Assembly: GCA_016081115.2 (NCBI GenBank)
Contig: CM071928.1
Coordinates: 62,813,950-62,877,949 of the forward strand
From: Rehmannia glutinosa
Lineage: Eukaryota; Streptophyta; Magnoliopsida; Lamiales; Orobanchaceae
DNA length: 64,000 nt
Direction: 5' to 3'
This document shows, one piece after another, positions 20,480 through 31,442 of the stretch. Below the pieces are notes generated by a model that was given only the letters and a program-made list of their open reading frames with translations, did not search any database and was not told the DNA's origin. The position numbers and the translations under genes are program-made. Each line of letters starts with the position of its first letter. The first letter of the stretch is position 1.

Positions 20480-21770
20480 GCAACACCGACTCCAGAACTC
20501 AAGCAATTACCTGAACACCTCAAATATGCATTCCTTGGGGCAAATAATGCAAATCCGGTAATCGTTTCGTCTCTTCTCACTCCTACTCAACTTGATAAAC
20601 TGTTAAGGGTTTTACGAAATCATAAGTCGGCACTAGGATGGTCAATAACTGATTTAAAAGGCATAAGTCCATCCATTGTGATGCATAAAATTCGGATGAA
20701 AGATGTTTATAAACCATCAATGCAAAACCAAAGACGACTAAACCCTATCATGCAAGATGTGGTTAGGAAGGAAGTGTTAAAATGGTTGGATGCCGGGATC
20801 ATTTATGCGATATCTGATAGTTCATGGGAGAGTCCGGTACATGTGGTGCCGAAAAAGGGGGGTAACAGTGGTGAAAAATGAAAATGAAGAACTGATTGCA
20901 ACTAGAATCGTTACAGGGTGGCGAATTTGCATTGATTATCGAAAACTAAATGATGCCACTCGAAAAGATCATTTTCCCCTTCCCTTTATCGATATGATGT
21001 TGGATCGTCTTGCAGGTTATGATTATTATTGTTTTTTAGATGGTTATTCTGGGTACAATCAAATCATGATTGCGCCGGAAGACCAAGAGAAAACGACATT
21101 TACATGTCCGTATGGCACATTTGCATTTCGTCGCATGCCATTTGGTTTATGTAATGCACCTGCCACTTTCCAACGTTGTATGATGGCTATATTTCACGAT
21201 CTTATTGAAAAAGTGATGGAGGTGTTTATGGATGATTTCTCTGTGTTTGGTGATTCTTTTGATAATTGTCTTCACAATCTTTCCCTAGTTTTGCAGCGAT
21301 GTGAAGAGACCAATCTAGTACTAAATTGGGAAAAGTGCCATTTTATGGTACGCGATGGCATTGTACTTGGTCATCGAGTCTCTTCTGCAGGTTTGGAAGT
21401 AGATCGGGCGAAGATTGTAGCGATCGAGAAATTACCACCTCCTACAAACGAAAAAGCTATCCGGAGCTTCTTGGGCCACGCCGGATTCTATAGAAGGTTT
21501 ATCTGTGACTTTTCTAAAATTTCTAAGCCTTTGAGCCAATTGCTAGAAAAAGATGCTACTTTCAATTTTTCCAATGATTGTTTGCAGGCATTTGAAACGT
21601 TGAAGAAGGCATTGGTGACCGCACCTATTCTTGTCGCCCCAGATTGGAGCCAACCGTTTGAATTGATGTGTGATGCGAGCGATTTTGCGGGGGCTTTCTC
21701 GGTCAAAAGAGGGAAAAGTTGTTTAGATCCATCTACTATGCTAGTAGAACACCGGGCCAGTGCTCAGTAA
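20480..21770 (+). pseudogene. Reverse transcriptase of element 1
   Basis: The RT fingers/palm start with LPEHLKYAFLG and VLRNHKSALGWSITDLKGIS, then VRKEVLKWLDAGIIYAISDS and SPVHVVPKKGG. The frame then breaks in the A5G6 run (20852-20862) and resumes with WRICIDYRKLN, DHFPLPFIDMML and TFAFRRMPFGLCNAPATF. The catalytic FMDDF is at 21225-21239. Thumb and connection follow (LGHRVSSAGLEVD, SFLGHAGFYRRFI). All polymerase motifs are present. The frame shifts again near 21690-21760 at the start of RNase H (MCDASDFA...). Confidence 0.88.
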
Positions 21771-22020
21771 TTACACCACTACCGAGAAAGAGATGTTGGC
21801 GATTGTATTCGCATTTGATAAATTCCGATCATACTTGATTGGAACGAAAACGATTGTTCATACCGATCATGCGGCTATCAAATACCTTTTTGATAAGAAG
21901 GATGCGAAACCGAGGTTGATTAGGTGGATCCTACTATTGCAAGAGTTCGATGTGGAAATCAAGGACCGGAAGGGATGTGAGAATGTGGTGGCGGACCACT
22001 TGTCTCGAATTGAAAATCAA
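21760..22020 (+). pseudogene. RNase H domain of element 1
   Basis: NYTTTEKEMLAIVFAFDKFR supplies the catalytic E. IVHTDHAAIKYLF supplies the D, followed by WILLLQEFDVEIKDRKG and VVADHLSR with the final D. The first Asp (MCDAS, 21667) is on the other side of a frameshift. Confidence 0.85.
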
Positions 22021-23254
22021 GAGGGGTCGCAAAGAAGCACTGAATTGATAAAAGAGGAATTTCCTGATGAACGGTTACTCATGCTCGAGGCAAAATTTCC
22101 GTGGTATGTGGATTTTGTCAACTATTTGGCTGCGGGAGTTTTGCCTACAAATTTATCGTCATATCAAAAGAAGAAATTCCTACATGACGTCAAGTTCTAC
22201 ATGTGGGACGACCCCCTACTCTTTAAGAGGTGTGCTGACAAAATCATAAGGAGATGCATACCTCAAGAAGAATGGGAGGGAGTCCTACAACAGTGTCACT
22301 CTTCACCCTCTGGCGGACATTTTGGCCCAACCCGCACCGCTGCGAAGGTATTGCAGAGTGGGCTATACTGGCCCACTCTATTTAATGATTGCTATTTGTT
22401 TGTGCAACAATGTGACAGGTGTCAACGAATGGGCAACATTTCCAGAAGACACGAAATGCCGATGACAAACGTAATCGAAGTTGAATTGTTCGATGTTTGG
22501 GGGATTGACTTTATGGGCCCATTTCCATCATCTTCGGGTTATCAATATATTCTACTTGCAGTGGAGTATGTATCCCGTTGGGTAGAGGCGATCCCCTCAA
22601 AAACAAATGATGCTCAAATTGTGATGAAGTTCCTTAAGAAAAACATATTTACTCGATTCGGCACTCCAAGAGCTTTAATTAGCGATGGAGGGTCGCATTT
22701 TGTAAATAAATTGATGAGCAATTTGTTGGAAAAATATGGGGTGAAACATAAAGTTGCATTGGCATACCATCCACAAGCTAATGGGCAAGCCGAAGTAGCC
22801 AACCGGGAGATCAAATAGATTCTTGAGAAGACGGTTAACATCAACCGAAAAGATTGGGCATTAAAATTGGATGATGCTCTATGGGCGTATTTCGATCGCA
22901 TATAAGACACCGTTGGGCACATCTCCGTATCAACTTGTCTTTGGGAAGTCGTGCCATTTGCCGGTAGAATTGGAGCACAATGCATTTTGGGCGGTCAAGA
23001 AACTAAATCTGGATTTTCAAAAGGCCGGTGAAGAAAGGTTGCTCCACTTAAATGAGATGGAAGAATTTCGGGATGAAGCTCATGAAAATTCCCGACTTTA
23101 CAAAGAAAGAACCAAAAGGTGGCACGGCAAAATGATTAAGAAACGAGAGTTTTTACCAGGGGAACCTGTCCTCTTGTACAATTCACGCCTTAAACTATTT
23201 CCGGGAAAACTCAAATCTAGGTGGTCGGGGCCTTTCGCAATAAGGAAATATTGA
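22021..23254 (+). pseudogene. Integrase of element 1
   Basis: The H...H...C...C zinc region is QQCHSSPSGGHFG ... CDRCQR. The DDE core has GIDFMGPFPSSSGYQYILLA, SDGGSHF and QANGQAEVANREIK. A stop (TAG) at 22816-22818 falls right after the catalytic-E helix, followed by an in-frame block ILEKTVNINRKDWALKLDDA. After another shift comes the C-terminal domain: KTPLGTSPYQLVFGKSCHLP, then DSRLKLFPGKLKSRW-type chromo/GPY-like residues (NSRLKLFPGKLKSRWSGPF). Catalytic residues appear intact, but the polyprotein is not continuous. Confidence 0.87.
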
Positions 23255-23431
23255 ATCCTCCCGGCGTTGTGGAATTGTTAACGAAAGATGGTGAGACCTT
23301 CATGGTAAATGGCCAGAGGATTAAGCATTACTTCCACCGAGGCAATCAAGAGGAGGTGACATCCATCACCTTGCGAGACCCGTGATGGAACGAAAACAGG
23401 CGTCAAGCTAAAGACGTAAACTATAGCGCTT

Positions 23432-23449
23432 GTTGGGAGGCAACCCAAC
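23432..23449 (+). ncRNA. Conserved RNA hairpin in the element 1 post-pol region
   Basis: GTTGGG-AGGCAA-CCCAAC forms a perfect 6-bp stem with a 6-base loop. It sits in a module (about 23360-23460) that is also kept in element 2 (52790-52880), the surrounding words being ACAGGYGTCAAGCTA and TAGCGCTTGTTGGGAGGCAA. It is probably a cis-acting signal of the genomic RNA; the role is inferred. Confidence 0.55.
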
Positions 23450-23459
23450 GGTTTTTAGT

Positions 23460-24847
23460 GTGGATTTCAAATTTGTTTTAATTTTTATATTTTTTTCTTG
23501 TGTGTGGGTTTTATCCTAATTTAGTGTGTTTAAAAAAAATAATACAATCATGCATTTCTTGTTTTCATATAGTTGCATTAGAGCATTCTAGGTAGCATTG
23601 CATTAGAGCACGTTTATGGCTTTAGCACGTCTATTGCTTTCGTAGTGGTTAGAGAGTGAGTTGACCGGGCATGTTGCAACTTGTTGTTGTGTGTTGATTG
23701 AAAATTCATATTGTTGGGATTGGATGTTGGTTATAAGTTGATTGAGCCTTGAATAGATGACATTGAGCATGTTGATATGGAAAACTTGGTTTGATGCTTT
23801 GAATTACATAATTGCAAGCCTGTGAGCTTTTGAGCCTTTTTGCTTGTATCTTGTGCGATCTTGTTGTGATTTGAGTGTATCATTCATGTTGTTAAAATTC
23901 TATAACTTGCTTGGGTATCTCTGTCGAGGCCACATGTTGTATCTGGTGTGAAGGTGATTAAAGGCCATCTTTGCTAGCCTTTCAAGCCTTTTACCTACCT
24001 AAAGATGTTGAAATTCCTAGTTAGCCAAGTTGAGCCTATAGCCTATTTCTTTGATAACCACAAAAATTTAACCCTTGATCTTAATATATCCATCACCTTA
24101 AACTCGAATGTATAGCGTTGAGTAAAGGAATGAATGAGGATGAATGGGTGGGAATTGAAAAGTAGGATAAGTGGGCATACTTGGTTAAATGGAACAAAAA
24201 GAGGAAGGAAAGGAGTTGAAAAAGAAGTGTTGAAATTGCACAGTTGAAAAAAAAAATATTTGAAAAGTTGATAAACTTGGGGTGCGAAGGATTGTGATTT
24301 GAGGCGATTCTCAAAAGAAAGAAATGAAATGGAGATAAATAAAGTTGATAAAAATGAGGGATGATTGGAGTAGCATATGGGATGGTAATGAAAATGTTTG
24401 ATATGCTCATCGGTCTATATACTCGAGTTTGAGTCACTTTATCCAAAATTTCCTACCCAAACCAAAGAGCCTTCATTACAACCAAATGAGAAAGTCCTTT
24501 TTGATTCACAAATTGCATACACTCTAGTGGTGGAGATATGAGATGAATTGCAAGCCTATGGTAATTTTGCGACATCGAACTGATTTGAGCGTAAACACGT
24601 CCTATATCCTCGTGAGATGAGAGTATACACTTAACTTTGAGAGTTGGAATTCAGAGCATTTCACTTTGTTTTACTTGAGGCGTGTTCTTTGATCAGATAT
24701 TTGAGGCTTGATTGGTTTGTTGCTTGACATTCATGATGAACAATATGAATTTCTTTTTGGATCCGTTGTGTGCACTTTTATTCTTATCTCCCTGTTGTGC
24801 TTTATCGTGTTTTCAAAAATTGTTGATCGGGACGGTCAACGGTGTAA
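23460..24847. other. Non-coding 3' region of element 1
   Basis: About 1.4 kb without a supported coding frame, between pol and the polypurine tract. Athila-type elements often have an extra ORF here, but this copy has none. Parts resemble 55270-56620 of element 2 (for example ATTTGAGTCACTTTATCC / GAATTGAGTCACTTTATCC and CAAAGAGCCTTCATTACAACC). Confidence 0.7.
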
Positions 24848-24860
24848 GTTTGGGGGATTT
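24848..24860 (+). other. Polypurine tract of element 1
   Basis: GTTTGGGGGATTT immediately precedes the 3' LTR. It is the plus-strand primer position of an LTR retrotransposon, and element 2 has the same tract (AGTTTGGGGGTT). Confidence 0.75.
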
Positions 24861-26379
24861 TGATAGGTGTGAGTTTTGCATGTATTTTGAGGCGTATTTC
24901 TGGCTATAATGATGGGTAAACATGCACATACTCGAGTTAAATGTTACATATTCACTCCTTGTGGAAAGGATATTACACTTTGCTTATTTTGTAGGAATTT
25001 CATGATATTTGAAGCAAATTGAATACGAATACGAGGATAGCAAAGTGAAAACACGGAGAATTGAGTGAATATACGAAAAGTGAAGCCAAAAAGAGCGAAA
25101 GTTGAGCGTCTACGGAAAAGACAGGGGGCACACGGGTTGGGCGTGCCTCAGACACCACCCGTGCACCCCTGTATAAAGATAATTGGAGCTGCAGCATGGC
25201 GCACGGGTAGCCCATGCATCGACGCATGACCCGTGCGTCCTACAGAGGATGAATGATTTCACCGGGGTGGCGCACGGGTAGGCCGTGCTCCGACGCACCA
25301 CCCGTGCGCTCTCTGAGAGACTTGGATTATTTCAGCAGGTGGCGCACGGGTAACCCGTGCTCCGACGCACCACCCGTGCGTCTGCTACTGAATCCCATGT
25401 CTGCAAAGATTATGCCCTAAACTTGATGGTGGGTATAAAAAGGCTTTTGGGGCGCACACAAGGATATTCTCGGCATTTTTGGGATCTACAACACAAGATA
25501 AGGGTCAACTCTTGGAAGGAGATATCAAGGAGACAATCGGGTTGCATCGGAGCTTGAAGAACGGAGATATATCGAGAGATTGTCGATGTTCCTAAGTTTT
25601 TCTTGCTTCTATTTTAGTTTCAATCTTTCATTTTTATTTGTAATGTCTTTGAACACTTTGTTTATAAGTTGTTTAATCATGTGTAGTTAAACTCTAGAGA
25701 TTTAGGGTTTTGAAGTAGATTAATGAACTCTTGTTGGATGTTTTAATCTTAGTTGAAGTTATTATCTTGAAGCCTATTTGAGTATTTTGAGCTTATTCTT
25801 GTTTTATCACTTGATCAATGATTTAACTTGTTTGATATATTGATTCATAATTCGAGAGATGAGTTTCAATATTAGATCTTGAATACTCAACACAAATATT
25901 TGCATGAATCGAGAGGTTTGTAAATATTTGTGAGGATATTTGATCTTTTAAACTTTTGGGAGTTGAATGCTTTATGTTGAGTAGAGATGCTAGCATAAGT
26001 ATTTCAATCTACGTTTTATATGCATCTTGAGAGAGAGGATAAAATAGCTTTGTGATCGTCTTATAGGAATATTGATAATAACGTGGCTTGATTAAATCGG
26101 ATAACAAGAGGATTATTAATCGAAACCTTAACTCGGAAATCCATTTCATTATCTTGATACTTCTATCATTTGTATTATCTTAATCTTGTGTTTTAGTGAT
26201 TGAAATTGTCTTAATCTCAATACAACAATCATCAAAATTCGATCGTCTAAATAAAAATAAGACTATCTTGGTTCAATACTTAGCGAATAAATTTATTAGT
26301 CTCCGTGGATACGACATTGCTTACCCTATTCTATAAACTACACCGTACACTTGCGGTGAAGCTAAAAATAAGGCGAACA
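24861..26379 (+). repeat. 3' LTR of Athila-like element 1
   Basis: Starts TGATAGGTGTGAG, ends GCGAACA, and is followed by the duplication ATAAT (26380-26384). Palindromic CACGGGT units at about 25125-25382; TATA box 25434-25441. Confidence 0.93.
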
Positions 26380-26384
26380 ATAAT

Positions 26385-26829
26385 GTATATGCTTTTGTAT
26401 ATATCTTTACATTAAGATAAACATCAATTATGATTCCACGTTTCGTAACAAAAACACCAACAGGATGAATAAGGATATTGCCCGATTTTCCGAAAAAAAC
26501 ACACATACCAGGGAAAAAAGCGCCTGAAACCCAGTTCTCATTATGTTTGTCCGCCAAATATTCTTCATGTTGTGCATCGTCGCTCTTATCGCCCATTTTT
26601 GAAGGTTTTTGTGATATTTTTTCCCGACTGTAGCTTTTTTTTTCTGTGTTTTTTTGACGTCAAACTCGGTATTTTTGTCAAGCACGGATGGATGATCATT
26701 GGAGATGATGACAGGGAAACGCGTTTGTTTTTGGTTGCCAAATTAAAGATTATTCTGTTATGGTAAGATTGCAATCAAGAGGATCCCTTGATTTTAGGTT
26801 GTTCATTATGGTATTAAATTAGCCGATTT
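26385..26829. other. MULE right arm between the Athila insertion and the TIR
   Basis: Continues the MULE interrupted at 16213. Contains the candidate FAR1 exon (26521-26597) and otherwise non-coding AT-rich DNA. Confidence 0.55.
26521..26597 (-). pseudogene. Candidate first exon of the MULE FAR1-like gene
   Basis: The minus-strand frame MGDKSDDAQHEEYLADKHN lies inside the right MULE arm, in the position and orientation expected for the start of the gene at 15090-15680. No family motif is in it, so the call rests on position, its acidic composition and the intron-like gap. If correct, Athila element 1 sits in intron 1. Confidence 0.35.
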
Positions 26830-26981
26830 TAGTGGATTACTGAAATGCCCTTTTCGAATTAAAAATAATTAAAAAATGGTGTTTTGCAAGACCAATCTAG
26901 ACCATTGATTGTTTGGGATGTAGGGATGTGATCTGTCCACACTGCCACATGGTAAGAGGCTGCCACATGAGATCCCATTCC
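26830..26981 (-). repeat. Right terminal inverted repeat of the MULE
   Basis: This is the counterpart of 10298-10450. Its outer end is followed directly by TATTTTAATA and then a TA microsatellite, so the insertion was into or beside AT-rich DNA. Confidence 0.75.
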
Positions 26982-26983
26982 TA

Positions 26984-26987
<4 letters not shown>

Positions 26988-27015
<28 letters not shown>

Positions 27016-27050
27016 GTGGAATATATATATACACACACATAAAAATATGA
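26988..27050. repeat. TA/CA microsatellite
   Basis: A (TA)n run at about 26990-27014 is followed by ATATATATATACACACACAT. It lies directly outside the MULE target duplication. Confidence 0.9.
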
Positions 27051-27812
27051 TGAGGAGAGAATAAGAGAATAACAAAAAAAAATATTGAAATCGCATGCAG
27101 GCTGCAACATGCATGTGGGTTTGTGGCATTTTTTTTCCCTACTTTTCTTGAGCCACTAAATGTATTGAGCCATGTTATATTGACTATAGCACACTTTATT
27201 AGGTGTGCTTTTCTTAATAAAAAAAAATGAAAAAGGGGATGATTCATTAATATAGGAACAAGTCTTCCATTTAGTAAGATTTTGAAAGAGAGCAGAGGGT
27301 TTGATGAATATGGTGAACTGAGTTTCTTAAGTCTCAATGCTCTCAGTAAAAAATATACTAAAACATCTCTCTCATTCTCTTTCTCAATATACATTTTTCT
27401 CTTCAAAATTTTAGTAGAAAATAATTAACCAATAATTATTCATCTAGAAAATTTAAACAATAGTTGATTGTTGGAATTAAATTATATTCCGTTTTTTAAT
27501 TTCGAAAACGTAATAAACTCTACTAGCGAAGAATTTATTCCGGTGTCACAACCAAGAGGTGGACTCAATTAGAGGGGAGACATTTGAATCTCTATTGACG
27601 AGTTTACAAGGATTTACCCTGCTGTGAGGAATTTGGATTCCTTCTATCATCTTCAAAATGAAGTTTTTTAGGTAAGATCCTAAACCTTGTTTTACCACTT
27701 GAATAAACGCGCGATCGTTAAATCGCTACGAGAATCGGGGGTTTTATTTATGTATAATTGTATGCATGATTTAAATTTTAAATTTTCGCCGCGTTTAGTC
27801 TCGCGATATAGC
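27051..27812. other. Unclassified repeat-like DNA, no gene seen
   Basis: No coding frame is supported. It contains CT-rich words (CTCTCTCATTCTCTTTCTC, about 27365) and a GTGAGGAATTTGGATTCC stretch that look like an LTR 3' part, possibly the continuation of the debris at 9041-10287. No paired copy is in the window. Confidence 0.3.
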
Positions 27813-28377
27813 TGTTGGAAATATTATAGATATTTTCGGGTGAATGAGAAATTGTTGCCAAAAGGTGTGACTGTTCATTTGAAACTATTCGAATTGAAAA
27901 GGTTTAACCGAATAGTTGTGTTGTTTCGTTTGAAACCAATGGGACGTGTCTGTTCGAATAATTGGACATGTCCGTTCAACATTGTGTTGTTTCACTTGTG
28001 ACTTTTGGTAATCTATATATATCTTAAGAATCTCTTTGATTTTTAATAGGCAATTTGCATACATTCATTTTGCATACAAACACAAGCATATATTCTGTCA
28101 AAATATTCCCGTAAAAGAGAGAGTACAAAAATATTCGAAGTTCGCCGTCTCTTGTTGTTTGGAGTGCTACTACAGCATGAGGAGACCGTTGTATCTTGGG
28201 AGACGTTTGCTATTCAACCGTGGACACCGTGAAGCGGGGCAATTGTCTTAAAGACATAGAGTCGAACTCTAGCCTCGGTCTAAGTTTCACAATTTTCTGA
28301 ATTTCATTTTCTGGAATTTCAAGTAAGTTTTCTGTTTAATTTCGGAATATAATATCGCACGTGATAAATCCCCAACA
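27813..28377 (+). repeat. Left LTR of the non-autonomous element
   Basis: TGTTGGAAATATTATAG ... TCCCCAACA. It contains paired words (GGACGTGTCTGTTCGAATAA, GGACATGTCCGTTC) and TTTGGTAATCTATATATATC as a possible TATA region near 28012. Differs from the right LTR by small changes only. Confidence 0.9.
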
Positions 28378-31300
28378 ATTTTAAGACGAAGTTCATCTGC
28401 TGTCCGAGCATATTATATTCTGTGAAATGTATCATGATTGCAGTCTGATTTTTACAATTCTGCTTCATGTGTATTTGAATCTGGTTACATGAGTAATTAA
28501 TTGGTTTTGATATGTTGGTTTAAGAATATATTATTCTGATTATTTGTTACTGCCAAAATTGAAAAAGTGACGGGAACTTAGACTGGTTTGGAAGAATACG
28601 TTTTTGGCATAATAATTTGTTGAACTATTGAGAATCAAATTTGATTTTGGACCTTTGGTTAAAATCCATGTATTCAGTCAAATTTGGTTACGCTTGTGGA
28701 TTGAATTGTTTGAATTCAATTAGATTTGCTGCATTGATTTTCGTATGGAATATTCTGAAAAAGAGATTTCTATAGTTTCTGATTTTATTATTATTGAAGA
28801 TATTAATAAGCATGTGGTTATGACTTTACGGGTTCGTAGATTCAATACTTTAGAATCTGAAACTCTTCAATAGAGATGGAGATTTTTATGAATTGTAAAG
28901 ATTTCTTGGTTGAATAATAACAATAAGGAAACTGAATCAAAATTGTTGAAATTGAAACACCCATTTTCTAGCCTTCTCATTTTGAGCGACCCGGTGAATC
29001 ACCACATCTCAACACATCAAACGACTTGCCCTGGGTGAACACGACGGGCTGACTGCGATTTCTTGTTACGGTTGTGTGAGGCCGTCGTGGTGGCTGGTCG
29101 TCTGCCTCCGTTGTTCACTGATGATGGGATGCGAGGTGATTGGCGGTGTTGGTTGGTCTTGACCAATGACTGGTAATTGGGACTGAAAAATGAGGGTCAA
29201 GGTGACTGTTATGAGGCCATATGGAAAAGATGGCTTTTCTGTCAACATTTTAGGAATTTGGGGCTTTTCTGAAATTTGAAGAAATTTTGGGTTTGATTGT
29301 AATTCAGCCTTGGTTTGAGACTTTTCTGGATAAAAAGTTTGCTTGTGGCCTATTTGCAATTATTTAGTATTTGAGACTTTTACGTGTTAAACCATTTTAT
29401 TATGTGTTTATTGTTAATTAATTTTAAGGATTTAAGTTGAACATTTGGATTAATTTTAATTTTTAGTCTTAATTGGGATTTTGGACTTAATTAAAATTAT
29501 ATTTTGAGCCTCAGTTTTGTAGACACTTTATTTTTAAATAAATTTAAGTTGGAGATGACAATATAAAATATTATTGCATCTCACGGTGCTGAGTTTGGGC
29601 GTGTTAAAGCCTACATGGTTCAATTCAGTTCAAAAGAAAAGGAAATGATTCTAATGTGGGGAAAGATTATCTCTTTTAGAATTAATTCACAATGATATCT
29701 GTGATTTGAATTTTGTGCAAACAAGATCCGGTAAAATATGTCTATCTTATGTTAAATTGAATTCACAATATAAATGTGGGATTCCATGTTGGGATATTGT
29801 GATAACCAATCAGCTATAGGCAGGGCACAAATTGCCAACTTGAGTGTTGTGACAGTTTGGTGTCGTGACAGTTTGCCTTGAGTGTCATGATAACTTTAGT
29901 TCTATGACATTTTGAGTGTCATAAACATGTGAAGAATGCTTGAGCAAATATAAAGCGTTCCCTTGTGAGGGGGCACATGGCAAGTTAACTCTACCTAAAA
30001 TATGGTGAATGTATACAATTGATTCCTTTAGCCCTCCTGGGAAATTCTTTGGAATTTTGCGCAGGCAATTGGATTGTTTGTCAGTTGGGATACAATCACA
30101 ATTGAACTTTGTGAGAAATAACAATTATCAGATTGATAATTCTCAAAGTTGACCTTGTTGCACATTGTGAGGGTGATGAGTTTTGCCTCAAATGTGGGGA
30201 TGTTTGGTAAATATAAATTTACCTCAGTCTTGACAAAGATTGACCCCAATAACTGCAGAGTCAAAGAAATACAAGTTTCTTTGAGAGGTGTCCTTGTATT
30301 TCTTTGAGATGTATCCTAAGAAAAGAGGATATGAGTCAATTGACATTGACATGGCTGATTGATAGCTAAAAGGGGACACCTGTGATTTCTCTTGAAGAGG
30401 TGCATCTTTTAGTGTACTCTTTAGTGTTACAACACTGCACACACTGAGGTACGAATGAAAGGTGTAGAAAAAGGCCTTAAAGGCTAACCTTATCAAGGTA
30501 GGCCCAAAACGGATTGTTGTACCAAACTTGAAGGGAACATGTACAACTATTAAATCATTGTTTAGATAATGACAAGTTTGACAAATGATAAAGTCAAACG
30601 AATCTCTACCTAAAAAGAGATGACATATTGATAATAGTCTATATAAGCTTATAAAGTGTTATAAAGCCACATTGACATTGAAGGGCTTGAAAGTCCACCG
30701 GTGGCACTTATGTCGATTTGAAGTGGTTACACATGCTCAGGGATTATATGCTCAAATATGTAAAGATATTGATCTCAATCTTGCGCGCAAATTTGATTGA
30801 AGTGGAGATCAAATACCGATTATCGAAGGGAATGGGATTAAAGCCTATTACGCATGAATCTTTGTAATGGTAACCCAACTATGATGACTGGAGATCCCAA
30901 GAACTTGGTTCAATAGGACAACTAAGTTATGAAGATTCAGTTAAGCACTTAGGATAAAATTCCTACCCGTTCCTATGATTAAAAGTGCTTTCTGCAGAAG
31001 TATGTAAGGTTAAGTTTAACTTTTAATTATTACTATAGCTTGGTTAAACCAAGTGGGGTATGGCAGAATACTCTTAACAGGAGGTCACCTATGTAAGTGT
31101 GAAGTAGGGCCGCTTCTATGAGAATTCTGAGGCTTGAATTCTCTAAAACACTTATGAAACCCAAGGTTGTTCAGGGCCAAAATGAACACAACCATGAGAA
31201 CTGGAAATGTTAGGGAGGTTATTGTGTGGGTTCTGTTGTTTTGGTTTACATCAACGGCTGAACAGTTCAAGACATCATGTTCACTGATTAGCCAAGTAAA

Positions 31301-31442
31301 CCCGATAGTATTCCACTAGGGATGGTTCAAAGCCAGAAGCTACCTTTCTTGATGCAATAACTTTCCGTTTGCACTCTCTTTTATGTCTGCATTCACATGT
31401 GCATTTGCATTGATTCACGTAATTTCTCATTCATGTGGGGAT
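28378..31442. other. Internal region of the non-autonomous element
   Basis: Non-coding. A GC-richer patch (about 28980-29200) stands out from its AT-rich surroundings and could be captured host sequence. At 29835-29930 the word GTGTYRTGACAGTTT recurs imperfectly. No zinc knuckle, protease, RT or integrase motif is seen in any frame. Confidence 0.6.

Larger units (their letters stand above)
16214..26379 (+). mobile_element. Athila-like Ty3/gypsy retrotransposon 1, full length (10.2 kb)
   Basis: Two LTRs (1526 and 1519 bp) start TGATAGGTGTGAG and end GCGAACA. A 5-bp target duplication ATAAT lies at 16209-16213 and 26380-26384. A tRNA-Asp-type primer site and a polypurine tract are in place. 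The coding order gag, protease, RT, RNase H, integrase (integrase last) is that of Ty3/gypsy. FMDDF in RT and the tRNA-Asp primer fit the Athila/Tat branch. There is no env-like ORF between integrase and the 3' LTR. The reading frame breaks repeatedly, often in homopolymers. It is inserted in the MULE at 10298-26981. Confidence 0.92.
10298..26981. mobile_element. Mutator-like element (MULE) with Ulp1-like and FAR1-like gene remnants
   Basis: The left terminus GGTATTGGATCATATGTGGC and the reverse complement of the right terminus GGAATGGGATCTCATGTGGC match, and the match continues through GTGTGGACRGATC. A perfect 10-bp direct repeat TATTTTAATA flanks the element at 10288-10297 and 26982-26991, as expected for MULEs (8-10 bp). 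The element spans 16.7 kb but contains a hAT element (12511-13581) and Athila element 1 (16214-26379), leaving about 5.4 kb of MULE sequence. Inside are an Ulp1-like remnant on the plus strand and a FAR1-like remnant on the minus strand, tail to tail. No full transposase is seen, so it looks non-autonomous. Confidence 0.85.

Noticed and set aside
26981..27110. Minus-strand frame rich in IYIYIY at the TA microsatellite
   Set aside because: Pure translation of a (TA)n repeat.
27841..28001. Paired open frames in the 565-bp LTRs (27687-28001 and 31383-31658)
   Set aside because: Same LTR sequence translated twice, without homology to any recognised protein.
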